From a virus: a DNA stretch of 24,847 nucleotides. This document shows, in pieces, positions 1 to 5,617 of this stretch (the first letter of the stretch is position 1; each line of letters begins with the position of its first letter). The stretch covers positions 1 through 24,847 of the IMG/VR virus record IMGVR_UViG_3300048583_000077. One strand, 5' to 3'. Both the position numbers and the translations under genes were made by a program. The notes beneath the pieces are model-generated. The model had not been told where the DNA came from. It ran no database searches and was given only the letters and a program-made list of their open reading frames with translations.

Positions 1-100
1 ATAGAAGTTGCATGCCCTCAAGAATCATTTTGGAGCAATGTTTATCGACATGATATTCCGCATTTGTGTCAGGATCACGGTCCAATAAAAAGATGTTCAT
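1..100 (-). CDS. Partial phage protein, N-terminus only
   Basis: The open frame starts at an ATG (98-100) exactly 14 bases after a CACTAG promoter element and runs off the left edge without a stop. About 33 residues are visible, beginning MNIFLLDRDPD and continuing with a YHVDKHCSKMILEGMQLL segment. The pattern 'short beta strand, LDxDP, YHxDKHxxKMILE' matches a protein family I know from many tailed phages, some members of which are labelled pyrimidine-dimer-glycosylase-like. I cannot confirm that function from the fragment. It is the first gene of its unit. Confidence 0.75.
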   Translation of the reverse strand, partial: MNIFLLDRDPDTNAEYHVDKHCSKMILEGMQLL

Positions 101-124
101 GTATATGTTATACTCTAGTGTTTA
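101..124 (-). promoter_or_regulatory. CACTAG-type promoter P1
   Basis: Minus-strand TAAACACTAG is followed by AG and a -10-like TATAAC. CACTAG lies at 115-120, with 14 bases to the ATG at 98-100. The TAA inside the element is the stop codon of the gene at 122-463. Confidence 0.75.
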
Positions 125-463
125 ATGTTTACTATTTTTCCAAACCTTATCAAATTCTTTTTGACTGATCCACCAAGTATGCTCAATTTCTGGATTCCAT
201 TTATTGGTCTCGTTTGTCCAAAATACATATCCCTCTCCATCCAAAATCAAAAGAAATGGATATTCTTTGGGTGGATTTTCCAGAGTATATTTTTTATTAT
301 GTATTAGTTGACCACCATCACCATCAGACCAAGACCATTCACATTTATAAAATTCAGGAGAAGGACTATCAGCATGATACATACTTCTATCTGTCTTAAT
401 ACAAAGAATATATTCTTGATCCTTTGGTAGTCTTTGTTTTGTTGATATAAATTCAAGCTTCAT
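122..463 (-). CDS. Hypothetical phage protein (113 aa)
   Basis: Function not recognised. The N-terminus, EFISTKQRLPKDQEYILC, resembles the 'W-I-S-x-x-x-R-L-P' opening of DUF551-type phage proteins, but the rest does not clearly follow that family, so this is only a hint. The protein is rich in Trp, Tyr and acidic residues (CEWSWSDGDGG; HTWWISQKEF), has no membrane segment and looks like a small soluble globular protein. Its ATG overlaps the TGA of the upstream gene as ATGA, so the two are probably translationally coupled. Its TAA stop is built into promoter P1. It is last in its unit. Confidence 0.75.
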   Translation of the reverse strand: MKLEFISTKQRLPKDQEYILCIKTDRSMYHADSPSPEFYKCEWSWSDGDGGQLIHNKKYTLENPPKEYPFLLILDGEGYVFWTNETNKWNPEIEHTWWISQKEFDKVWKNSKH

Positions 464-681
464 GATATGATGGCTATTCCGTTTTCGATTGTTATACCTT
501 TAGTTTTACCAGCAACAACCCATCTAGGTTGAGAGTTCCTAATTCTCCCAGCAGTGGGAACCTCACAAATCACATTATCTACAATATGGCATTGCTTATT
601 GTAATGGATAGTGATTTGTGGTTTCTTAGCTTGGGATGAAGCGGGTTTGTTATAATGGAACCAGAATGCTTTGGGTCTCAT
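460..681 (-). CDS. Small conserved phage protein (73 aa)
   Basis: Function unknown. The ATG at 679-681 gives MRPKAFWFHYNKPASSQAKK; a GTG six codons upstream (697-699) is the alternative start, and a GGAG about 12 bases before the ATG could serve either. The sequence is basic and all-beta in character, with a CHIVDNVICEVPT segment and a QPRWVVAG segment. It resembles small phage proteins that begin 'KxFxFHYNKPxS', but I cannot name a role. It overlaps the next gene by 4 bases. The plus-strand HNH gene now separates it from its likely promoter P2 by about 570 bases, so its expression may depend on read-through. Confidence 0.75.
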   Translation of the reverse strand: MRPKAFWFHYNKPASSQAKKPQITIHYNKQCHIVDNVICEVPTAGRIRNSQPRWVVAGKTKGITIENGIAIIS

Positions 682-721
682 ACTTTTAGTTTTCTCCACA
701 TGTTGAAATTTGGTGCGATAT

Positions 722-741
722 GACTAAATATATATATATAC
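722..741 (+). promoter_or_regulatory. T4-late-like promoter of the HNH gene
   Basis: GACTAAATA (722-730) is followed by a TA run and the ATG at 742. The box resembles the T4 late promoter TATAAATA. The spacing here is 11 bases rather than the 5 seen at the other four homing genes, although the TA run allows a shifted -10. The preceding TTGGTGCG is shared with the promoter near 15905. Confidence 0.6.
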
Positions 742-1266
742 ATGAGTAACTATACAAAGTTTAAAGAATTAGGGTTGTGTATTCGATGTGGTGATAATAG
801 ATGGAATGGTAAAACTCGTTGTGAAAAACACCATAAAGAACATTTACAATATCAGTCCAAGGCTAAGAATAAAGCAATTGCCAAAGGTCTGTGTCGTCAT
901 TGTTTGGTTGCGCCTGTCCAAGAACAAAAGTCTATGTGTTCACCCTGCCTAGAGTCTCATAAGATCAAAGAAAAAAATCGTTATTTTAACGAAAGAATTT
1001 TATGTGTAAATGCTTATGGTGGAAAATGTAAATGTTGCGGACTTTCAGTTGAAAAATATCTCCAATTAGACCATATAAATAATGATGGAGGAATTCATAG
1101 AATAGAAGTGTTTGGAAACGATAGTAAAGGATCTATGTATAGATGGGCAATTAAAAATTCATTTCCTGTCACCTTGCAATTACTTTGTGCAAATTGTCAC
1201 CAAGCTAAAACATCTGGAAGACCATGCACCGAAGAAGACCATATTCATACCACTATGATAGTGTAG
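742..1266 (+). CDS. HNH homing endonuclease with zinc-binding CxxC pairs
   Basis: Probable free-standing HNH endonuclease of 174 aa. The first 70 residues hold several Cys pairs (C13/C16, C51/C54, C66/C69), likely zinc knuckles. The catalytic part has C96, C98 and C99, the core DHINNDGG at 110-117 (the D-H pair and N of HNH), and LLCANCHQAK at 148-157, which supplies the second Cys pair and the last His. This spacing is typical of phage HNH enzymes. It lies on the plus strand between minus-strand genes and is preceded by its own CTAAATA box. Its last codons run through minus-strand promoter P2, so the element overlaps that control region. It is most likely a mobile gene, not an intron-borne one. 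Confidence 0.9.
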   Translation: MSNYTKFKELGLCIRCGDNRWNGKTRCEKHHKEHLQYQSKAKNKAIAKGLCRHCLVAPVQEQKSMCSPCLESHKIKEKNRYFNERILCVNAYGGKCKCCGLSVEKYLQLDHINNDGGIHRIEVFGNDSKGSMYRWAIKNSFPVTLQLLCANCHQAKTSGRPCTEEDHIHTTMIV

Positions 1267-1273
1267 TGTTTTA
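1249..1273 (-). promoter_or_regulatory. Degenerate CACTAG-type promoter P2
   Basis: Minus-strand TAAAACACTAC (the usual G is C) is followed by a TATCAT -10-like box. The 14-base spacing leads to an ATG at 1246-1248, which now opens only a 22-codon frame. The final HNH codons overlap it on the other strand. It probably once drove the 460-681 gene. Confidence 0.55.
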
Positions 1274-1990
1274 CCAGTAGAAGAGTCCCAAGGTTTGATT
1301 GATCTCGGTATTTGGAAGATCCCAGTGCATTATCTCTTTGGATGAAAGTTGACGAATATGTGTAGCAGGGATCGCAAATTTTGGACCTCTGTAACTCTTA
1401 TTCTTTCTTCTATCCGTATAGATAAGGTGATACTCTGTTCTATGATAATCTGCCGAGGAAGTTACCCACAGATCTTTAGCTGGGATAGATTTATCAGTGG
1501 GTGCTTTGAAGTAAATGTTGTTATGCTTAAAGACGACAAATCCATCCACATAAGTCACTTTGACTTTACTAGTGTCAGGTTTCCACTTAAGACTATTTCT
1601 CTGTTCTCCAAGAATACCATCCATCACATAGAAACCACGAACTTCTTGTTCTCCCCAATATGAAAGAGAAACGATAGTTCCATCTGCTCTCTTATAAGCA
1701 TTAAGAGCTATCCACCATTTAATATCTTCCTTCTTATACCCCAATTTTTGGGATAGCTCAGAATAAATATCATCCCAACGTTTTCCGATATTTGTTCGAA
1801 GACATCTAACGAAAGCTTTCGAAAAGTATTGTCCCCCATAAGACGTTACAGAAGGAGACTTAGTTGGAAGATCATCCAGCTTGTCTTCATCCTGAATCTG
1901 CATAGGATTCTTTTGCTTTGTTCTGGCTTTTTCGTATCCTCGATGATCCCCTTTGAAATAGTCCTTCTTTTTGAATTTGTCGGGTTTCAT
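1271..1990 (-). CDS. Conserved hypothetical protein (239 aa)
   Basis: Function not known. The ATG at 1988-1990 is 14 bases from CACTAG of promoter P3, which fixes the start. The N-terminal 35 residues are very basic (KFKKKDYFKGDHRGYEKARTK) and may bind nucleic acid or be disordered. The middle holds FVRCLRTNIGKRWDDIYSEL (about 60-80). This resembles a widespread uncharacterised family with the pattern 'R-W-L-x-x-x-x-G-R-x-W-D-x-V-Y-S-E' and a later 'GFYVMDG' (about 120), which I remember only as 'hypothetical'. The C-terminal half is beta-rich. It is the only gene between P3 and P2, and its TAA stop is embedded in P2. Confidence 0.8.
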   Translation of the reverse strand: MKPDKFKKKDYFKGDHRGYEKARTKQKNPMQIQDEDKLDDLPTKSPSVTSYGGQYFSKAFVRCLRTNIGKRWDDIYSELSQKLGYKKEDIKWWIALNAYKRADGTIVSLSYWGEQEVRGFYVMDGILGEQRNSLKWKPDTSKVKVTYVDGFVVFKHNNIYFKAPTDKSIPAKDLWVTSSADYHRTEYHLIYTDRRKNKSYRGPKFAIPATHIRQLSSKEIMHWDLPNTEINQTLGLFYW

Positions 1991-2015
1991 ATTATGAGTA
2001 TATTCTAGTGTTTTA
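1991..2015 (-). promoter_or_regulatory. CACTAG-type promoter P3
   Basis: Minus-strand TAAAACACTAG is followed by AA, TATACT and the ATG at 1988-1990. CACTAG lies at 2005-2010 with 14 bases to the ATG. The TAA is the stop codon of the gene at 2013-2348. Confidence 0.75.
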
Positions 2016-2348
2016 CCACTCTACGTAAAAATAACTATCCTCAATCTTTCTCCTCGATGCTGTTTCAGTCAAATCAGTGATAAATCGAATACATACATCA
2101 TCAGTCGGAAATCCTCTAAGACCTTGTAATTTGATGACCCCATCTCGACTAATTTCGCCGAAACATTGGGTATCTGGATATTCCGTCATTATCAATATAG
2201 TTCTTAGAACTGGTATATCCTTACCAATAATGCACCCACTCTCCATGATATTTCGCAACTGTGTGAAGCTTATATTATCGAAAGAAGCCCACCCGTTGTT
2301 AAAATGGGTGGGCTTAAGATTTAAAATCGGGCAAATTTTACCAATCAT
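2013..2348 (-). CDS. Hypothetical protein (111 aa)
   Basis: Not recognised. The ATG at 2346-2348 overlaps the TGA of the deoxyribosyltransferase-like gene as ATGA, which supports the start. The protein is a small soluble one with mixed alpha/beta character: a possible helix at SFTQLRNIMESG (about 27-38), then strands PVLRTILIMTEYP and GEISRDGVIKLQG. Codons for residues about 12-21 form a perfect 10-bp GC-rich inverted repeat (2285-2294 with 2306-2315). This is unusual for this AT-rich DNA and could act on the mRNA. It is last in its unit. Confidence 0.7.
   Translation of the reverse strand: MIGKICPILNLKPTHFNNGWASFDNISFTQLRNIMESGCIIGKDIPVLRTILIMTEYPDTQCFGEISRDGVIKLQGLRGFPTDDVCIRFITDLTETASRRKIEDSYFYVEW
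2285..2315 (-). repeat. 10-bp perfect inverted repeat inside a coding region
   Basis: Arms AAGCCCACCC (2285-2294) and GGGTGGGCTT (2306-2315) surround an 11-base loop. It is far more GC-rich than its surroundings and lies 31-64 bases after the start codon at 2348. In the mRNA it would form a strong stem-loop. It could attenuate transcription, shield the 3' end of upstream genes or slow translation. Confidence 0.7.
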
Positions 2349-2854
2349 ACGCTATTCAATATTCTCTCGATTTCATCCAACCAAGCCTTTTTATCGTTAA
2401 AGCACTCGACTCCGTATCTATCGCAAACGATATCAACATTCCCTTTTCTCCAATATCCGTCAGGACAGCATACGATCATTTTTTGATCATACCCATCCGT
2501 ATTTGTAAATAATCCAAGTTCCAATAACGATATCGGAGACTTTGTTGCTGGGTCAAAATACATTAAAATCAAATTAGACACATGTAGCATGTCTAGTTCC
2601 CAATTTACTTGACCATAGAATTGTTGATTATCTTTGGTTTGTTCCCAAGAGGAATCCCAATCTGGTCTCCTAGGGTTAAAAAATAAAACCTTATCCGTAT
2701 AAGGTTTACCAATGGTCGAGTTTAGCAATTCGGTCTGCCAATCTTCAGCTAATCCCATTTCAATGGAACCACCCATAAAGACCTTAAATTTCTTAGAGTC
2801 GGATGGATGACTCCTCATAGGAGGAGTGATATAAGTAGATCCATGAACAATCAT
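2345..2854 (-). CDS. Nucleoside 2-deoxyribosyltransferase-like protein
   Basis: Likely a member of the Nuc_deoxyrib_tr family, which swaps bases on 2'-deoxynucleosides or cleaves their N-glycosidic bond. Counting from the ATG at 2854 (169 aa), the family signatures appear in order: FKVFMGGSIEMG (strand 1 and the GGSI loop), FFNPRRPDWD (phosphate/base-side NPRR), QVNWELDML and, near the middle, SLLELGLFT, whose Glu is the usual nucleophile position. The length suits the family. A TTG nine codons upstream (2879-2881) is an alternative start; an AACTTAG plus 14-base arrangement in front of it imitates the CACTAG promoters. The protein could modify nucleotide pools during phage DNA synthesis. The substrate cannot be read from the sequence. 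Confidence 0.8.
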   Translation of the reverse strand: MIVHGSTYITPPMRSHPSDSKKFKVFMGGSIEMGLAEDWQTELLNSTIGKPYTDKVLFFNPRRPDWDSSWEQTKDNQQFYGQVNWELDMLHVSNLILMYFDPATKSPISLLELGLFTNTDGYDQKMIVCCPDGYWRKGNVDIVCDRYGVECFNDKKAWLDEIERILNSV

Positions 2855-2881
2855 AAAAAGGGGTCCGGTTTTCAACTTCAA

Positions 2882-2957
2882 AATAGGAAACTATACTAAG
2901 TTTTGAAATTTCAAGTTTAACAACTAAATCACTAAGTCTTAAAGTTTAAGTTTTTGG
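2882..2957. repeat. AT-rich intergenic segment with small palindromes
   Basis: This gap contains TTGAAATTTCAA (perfect 12-bp palindrome), CTTAAACTTTAAG (6-bp arms) and iterated ACTTAG/CTTAAA words. On the minus strand AAACTTAG is directly followed by TATAGT, a possible diverged promoter for the deoxyribosyltransferase-like gene. Nothing coding is seen. Confidence 0.45.
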
Positions 2958-3044
2958 TTATAATAACCGTTTCTTATCTTTAACATTATCGAAGTGCGTA
3001 GGTTCATTCAAGTGAATGAGAGTTGTTGTCTCTTCTTTTTCCAT
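2958..3044 (-). CDS. Possible 28-aa small protein
   Basis: A short frame begins at the ATG at 3042-3044 (MEKEETTTLIHLNEPTHF...) and ends in KDKKRLL then TAA at 2958. It is hydrophilic with no membrane segment or recognised motif. It lies 16 bases after the stop of the 3061-3516 gene, in the same direction. No convincing Shine-Dalgarno is visible, and part of the frame is a 7-bp-arm palindrome (3004-3019). It may therefore be regulatory DNA that happens to be open. Low to moderate confidence. Confidence 0.35.
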   Translation of the reverse strand: MEKEETTTLIHLNEPTHFDNVKDKKRLL

Positions 3045-3060
3045 TGAAACCGGATGAGTA

Positions 3061-3516
3061 TTAGATCGAAGTCGTGCCGTTATAAGCGTCAATTTCGTCT
3101 TGAAGCTTTTCAATCAAAGATTGAACTCGGTCTTGGTTCTCCAAGACTTGAGCACTGGTGATAGTATGAAAGAATTTCTTCTCAATCTTCACATACTTAT
3201 CACCAACATATTCGTGAGCATCTTCAATCTCAGTTTGTTGACCAGTATTTCTAAACGAGTTCCAGAATTGGAGTTCAGCTTTTGCTTCAGTCAAAGAGAC
3301 CAACTTATCGGAGATACCGATATTTGCCTTGGATAGACGCATCTTCACATCAACAAGGTGCGCCCATTCCTCTTGAAGCTTAATCAAGAGCTTATCAGCA
3401 TAAACATCTGGCACTTTCTTATCAGTGTATTTATTGCTATTGTAAACTTGCGCTTGAAGTTTAGCGATTCTTCCAGAGATACGATTCTTTTCCTTTAGTG
3501 CCTGTGCGATGTTCAT
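3061..3516 (-). CDS. DIP1984/septicolysin-like helical protein (151 aa)
   Basis: The architecture is a long helical hairpin. MNIAQALKEKNRISGRIAKLQAQV opens like the DIP1984 family (also called septicolysin in some annotations), with the characteristic 'A-x-A-L-x-x-R-x-x-L-x-x-R-I-x-x-L'. It is followed by a charged coiled-coil segment around residues 45-85, a central EIEDAHEYVGDKYVKIEKKFF (about 97-117) and a C-terminal helix. The family has no firmly established biochemical role and occurs in bacteria and phages. The ATG at 3516 is about 100 bases from the expected start of promoter P4, making this the one unit here with a real leader. It is the first gene of its unit. Confidence 0.75.
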   Translation of the reverse strand: MNIAQALKEKNRISGRIAKLQAQVYNSNKYTDKKVPDVYADKLLIKLQEEWAHLVDVKMRLSKANIGISDKLVSLTEAKAELQFWNSFRNTGQQTEIEDAHEYVGDKYVKIEKKFFHTITSAQVLENQDRVQSLIEKLQDEIDAYNGTTSI

Positions 3517-3618
3517 AATTTTTATTTGTTTTAAAGTGGTGTGTGTTCAGACTTTTACTGCTATTGGTTTCCAGACCCTCACAAATTCTGGCATAGTTTG
3601 CTTTCAGGTAATTAATCT
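3517..3618 (-). other. Structured 5' leader of the 3061-3516 gene
   Basis: From the predicted start of P4 (an A at 3618) to the ATG at 3516 there are about 100 untranslated bases. Seen on the minus strand: a TTTCAG/CTGAAA hairpin at its very beginning, a CCAGA/TCTGG hairpin, and a 15-codon frame (MPEFVRVWKPIAVKV, 3547-3594). It could be a regulatory leader, a short-peptide gene or remnant DNA. No known riboswitch was recognised. Confidence 0.4.
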
Positions 3619-3643
3619 GAAATGAGTATATCCTAGTGTTTTA
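3619..3643 (-). promoter_or_regulatory. CACTAG-type promoter P4
   Basis: Minus-strand TAAAACACTAG is followed by GA and TATACT; CACTAG lies at 3633-3638. This is the only copy with no start codon at the 14-base position: the predicted start is an A at 3618 and a leader follows. It comes directly after the stop of the gene ending at 3644. Confidence 0.7.
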
Positions 3644-3874
3644 TTAGAAGGACTTGATCGTGTTACGACGCAATTCACATGCGAAGTCACGAACATCAAC
3701 GTTTGCCCATTCAGACACATGTTGATTCTTTCTAACTAGAACTCTTGCGCCACCACCTAGAATGTGGAAGCTTCCATCCGTATTTCTGACCATGTTCACA
3801 TTGAACATTTTAGGGGTCTTGATTTGATCAGGGTTACGGAACCAACGTTTATTTTTTCTATTACTCGTTTTCAT
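3644..3874 (-). CDS. Small basic phage protein (76 aa)
   Basis: Function unknown. The protein starts MKTSNRKNKRWFRNPDQIKT and is strongly basic at the N-terminus. The rest is beta-rich, with GSFHILGGGARVLVRK around the middle and a C-terminal VRDFACELRRNTIKSF. I chose the ATG at 3872-3874 because it follows the upstream TAA as TAATATG, the same junction used at 12511 and 13526. In-frame ATGs at 3883 and 3913 (the latter overlapping the upstream gene by 38 bases) are alternatives. No Shine-Dalgarno decides among them. It is last gene of its unit, before P4. Confidence 0.75.
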   Translation of the reverse strand: MKTSNRKNKRWFRNPDQIKTPKMFNVNMVRNTDGSFHILGGGARVLVRKNQHVSEWANVDVRDFACELRRNTIKSF

Positions 3875-3875
3875 A

Positions 3876-4124
3876 TTATTCATTTGGGCTATGTTGAGAT
3901 CTACCTGCTCCATGTTGGAGAAAATGTTCTACTGCGAGAATATCATCAAGTTCCTCATATTCTTTTTTTAATTTAGCTAGTTTGTCAGTGTGTGCTTTGA
4001 GAATTTTAGGCTCTAGGTAATCTAGATCTTCCATCATTTTCTCGCTCTGTAAACGATGTTCTGTAACACGTTTACAGAGGTTTTCGACTTGTTCTGCCAA
4101 TTCACTTTCCTCTGTTTTTGTCAT
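3876..4124 (-). CDS. Small acidic coiled-coil protein (82 aa)
   Basis: No family recognised. Residues about 5-65 are almost entirely helical heptad-like sequence (ESELAEQVENLCKRV; KILKAHTDKLAKLKKEYEEL), predicting a two-helix coiled coil or hairpin. The C-terminal 15 residues (HGAGRSQHSPNE) look disordered. The ATG at 4122-4124 comes only 14 bases after the CRISPR-repeat-like element, on the same transcript. Small size, charge and position beside that element make it a candidate partner or an anti-defence protein, but nothing in the sequence proves this. Confidence 0.75.
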   Translation of the reverse strand: MTKTEESELAEQVENLCKRVTEHRLQSEKMMEDLDYLEPKILKAHTDKLAKLKKEYEELDDILAVEHFLQHGAGRSQHSPNE

Positions 4125-4138
4125 AAGTTATCTTTGAC

Positions 4139-4166
4139 GTTTCAATCCGCACCCGTGAAGGGTGAC
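4139..4166 (-). CRISPR. Solitary type I-C-like CRISPR repeat (SRU / Racr candidate)
   Basis: A 28-base minus-strand element between two genes. It begins GTC, then has arms CACCC and GGGTG around the loop TTCAC, then CG, and ends GATTGAAAC. Typical type I-C repeats begin GTCGC or GTCTC, have a CACCC-type stem with a TTCAC/TTCAT loop, and end GTGGATTGAAAC. This copy matches except for two 2-base deletions, one before the stem and one before GGATTGAAAC. There is a single copy, with no spacers and no cas genes nearby. The repeat's sense strand is also the sense strand of the operon, so it would be transcribed. I infer a repeat mimic of host CRISPR RNA, as in RNA anti-CRISPRs. Chance similarity is possible. 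Confidence 0.6.
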
Positions 4167-4186
4167 ATAAGATACTCTCATCTTAT
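4167..4186 (-). repeat. Stem-loop directly beside the CRISPR-like repeat
   Basis: Perfect 7-bp arms ATAAGAT (4167-4173) and ATCTTAT (4180-4186) enclose a 6-base loop. On the minus transcript it immediately precedes the repeat-like element with no spacer. It could delimit a small RNA, or form a tandem-hairpin structure with the repeat. Confidence 0.6.
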
Positions 4187-4203
4187 CATATTCTCGTCCA
4201 TTG

Positions 4204-4866
4204 TCAAGTCGCTGAATCATGATGATCATACAATTTAACTGTTTTAGTTTCCATAACTTCTTCAATTTCATCAAATGACCAAACATTTTTTTTCCAATCC
4301 CATGAACAATCTAGGCATTTACCTAGAGGGAAATCCGGATTTCTGGTGTGATCATTGTTATGCGAATGGCCGTGAAGGTTATAGCTCGCACGGCCAATAT
4401 GATTCCAGTTATGGATCGGGAAGTGATTCATAATAATTCGCTTTTTACCAATTTGGATTTCTTGGTGATTTCCAAGAAATGTTACTTTCCCCATTGTAAT
4501 TGGATATACTTCAATATCATCTCGTCCAAACTGATTCATTATTTCTTGTCTATATAAACGAAAAGTATTTGAACAATGATTCCCCCAAAGCTTATAGATA
4601 TTATCACATTTTAACCCGGAGAGCCATTCTAAACATTGTTCATCAGACGAATTCAAAAACAAATCACCCATCACCCACAATATATCCTCTTTGCCGACCT
4701 TATCATTTATTGTATTTTGTATAATTTGAGCGGATTCTTTAGAACTGTTATACCCTCTAGATTTCCATATTGGGATCGGCCAATTGGGATCGTGATAAAT
4801 ATGCCAATCGCTCGTAAAAAAGTGTTTATCTTTATCGCTCCAAGGATATTTTAATAATTTATTCAT
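4204..4866 (-). CDS. Calcineurin-like metallophosphoesterase (220 aa)
   Basis: The metal-binding blocks of the calcineurin-like fold appear in order: D20-W-H22 in FFTSDWHIYH, G67-D68 in WVMGDLF, G95-N96-H97 in LWGNHC, H148 in MNHFP and H165-G-H167-S-H169 near the C-terminal third. The protein is cytosolic with no signal peptide. Phage members of this family hydrolyse phosphodiesters, cyclic nucleotides or 2',3'-cyclic RNA ends; the substrate is not decidable here. With the ligases and P-loop kinases in this window, RNA end processing is a reasonable guess. Its upstream neighbour is now the plus-strand LAGLIDADG gene, which separates it from the thioredoxin-like gene of the same unit. Confidence 0.9.
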   Translation of the reverse strand: MNKLLKYPWSDKDKHFFTSDWHIYHDPNWPIPIWKSRGYNSSKESAQIIQNTINDKVGKEDILWVMGDLFLNSSDEQCLEWLSGLKCDNIYKLWGNHCSNTFRLYRQEIMNQFGRDDIEVYPITMGKVTFLGNHQEIQIGKKRIIMNHFPIHNWNHIGRASYNLHGHSHNNDHTRNPDFPLGKCLDCSWDWKKNVWSFDEIEEVMETKTVKLYDHHDSAT

Positions 4867-4883
4867 TTAATTGATTCGTGAAT

Positions 4884-4897
4884 GACTAAATAATGGC
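4884..4897 (+). promoter_or_regulatory. T4-late-like promoter of homing gene 2
   Basis: GACTAAATA is followed by five bases and the ATG at 4898. In T4 the TATAAATA box ends at -6, so transcription is expected to begin on the A of this ATG. Confidence 0.6.
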
Positions 4898-5617
4898 ATG
4901 GATAAAATTAAAAATTACAAAGTTAATCATGATAAATTTATATCTCAAGTCGATTCAGAAATTAGTTATATTTTGGGGTATTTGTGGGCAGATGGGAGTA
5001 TATTTAAGAACCAAATCAATCTTGAACTATGTAGGGGTGATGTATTAGATATTTTTCCAATTTTTGAAAAGTCTGGGACTTGGAATTATTACGAGCGTCA
5101 AAGAATGACATCAGGAAAACCATTCGGCAAAATTCAAGCTAAATTAAACACTTCTAATCCAGAATTAGTGAAGTTTTTAATTTCTATGGATTATAAAAAT
5201 AAAGATATTGGTCCATATAAAATATTGGAACATATTGGACACACTTATCATGACGACTTTTGGCATGGTTTTTTTGATGGTGATGGATGCCTATATATAC
5301 AGAATAAAAAAGGAGGTTCCACCACTTTACAATTTTGGTCCACCATAGACCAAGATTGGACACCACTAGTGACTTACTTGGACAAGTTCAATTATCGAAT
5401 TTGGAAATATGTGAGAATTAAAAAGAATGGAAATATTCATAAATCTTCTTGTTTAGGTGTTAAAAATACTGTAAATATAAAATTATTTTTAGAAAATTTC
5501 TATAAAAATGAGCTTATCGGATTAAGCAGAAAATATGAAAAGTTTCAATTGTTGAGTTTCAATTTAAAGAACAGAAAAACATCATATCCAAAAACAGGAA
5601 CCAGATTTTATACCTGA
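4898..5617 (+). CDS. LAGLIDADG homing endonuclease (239 aa)
   Basis: Two LAGLIDADG helices are visible: ILGYLWADGS (about 25-34) and FWHGFFDGDG (about 121-130). Each carries the acidic residue needed for metal-dependent cleavage (D32; D127 or D129). The length and single-chain two-motif layout fit a monomeric homing enzyme making a 4-base 3' overhang cut. It lies on the plus strand between the minus-strand thioredoxin-like and metallophosphoesterase genes. It has its own CTAAATA promoter and overlaps the 3' end of the thioredoxin-like gene by 10 bases. Its AT content is higher than its neighbours, as expected for a mobile gene. Confidence 0.93.
   Translation: MDKIKNYKVNHDKFISQVDSEISYILGYLWADGSIFKNQINLELCRGDVLDIFPIFEKSGTWNYYERQRMTSGKPFGKIQAKLNTSNPELVKFLISMDYKNKDIGPYKILEHIGHTYHDDFWHGFFDGDGCLYIQNKKGGSTTLQFWSTIDQDWTPLVTYLDKFNYRIWKYVRIKKNGNIHKSSCLGVKNTVNIKLFLENFYKNELIGLSRKYEKFQLLSFNLKNRKTSYPKTGTRFYT

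Noticed and set aside
1349-1663. Plus-strand 104-codon frame
   Set aside because: It lies opposite a conserved-looking minus-strand gene with a well-placed promoter; no start signal or recognisable product.
4167-4186. Hairpin as a rho-independent terminator
   Set aside because: The stem is AT-rich and is not followed by a U-tract in either direction.
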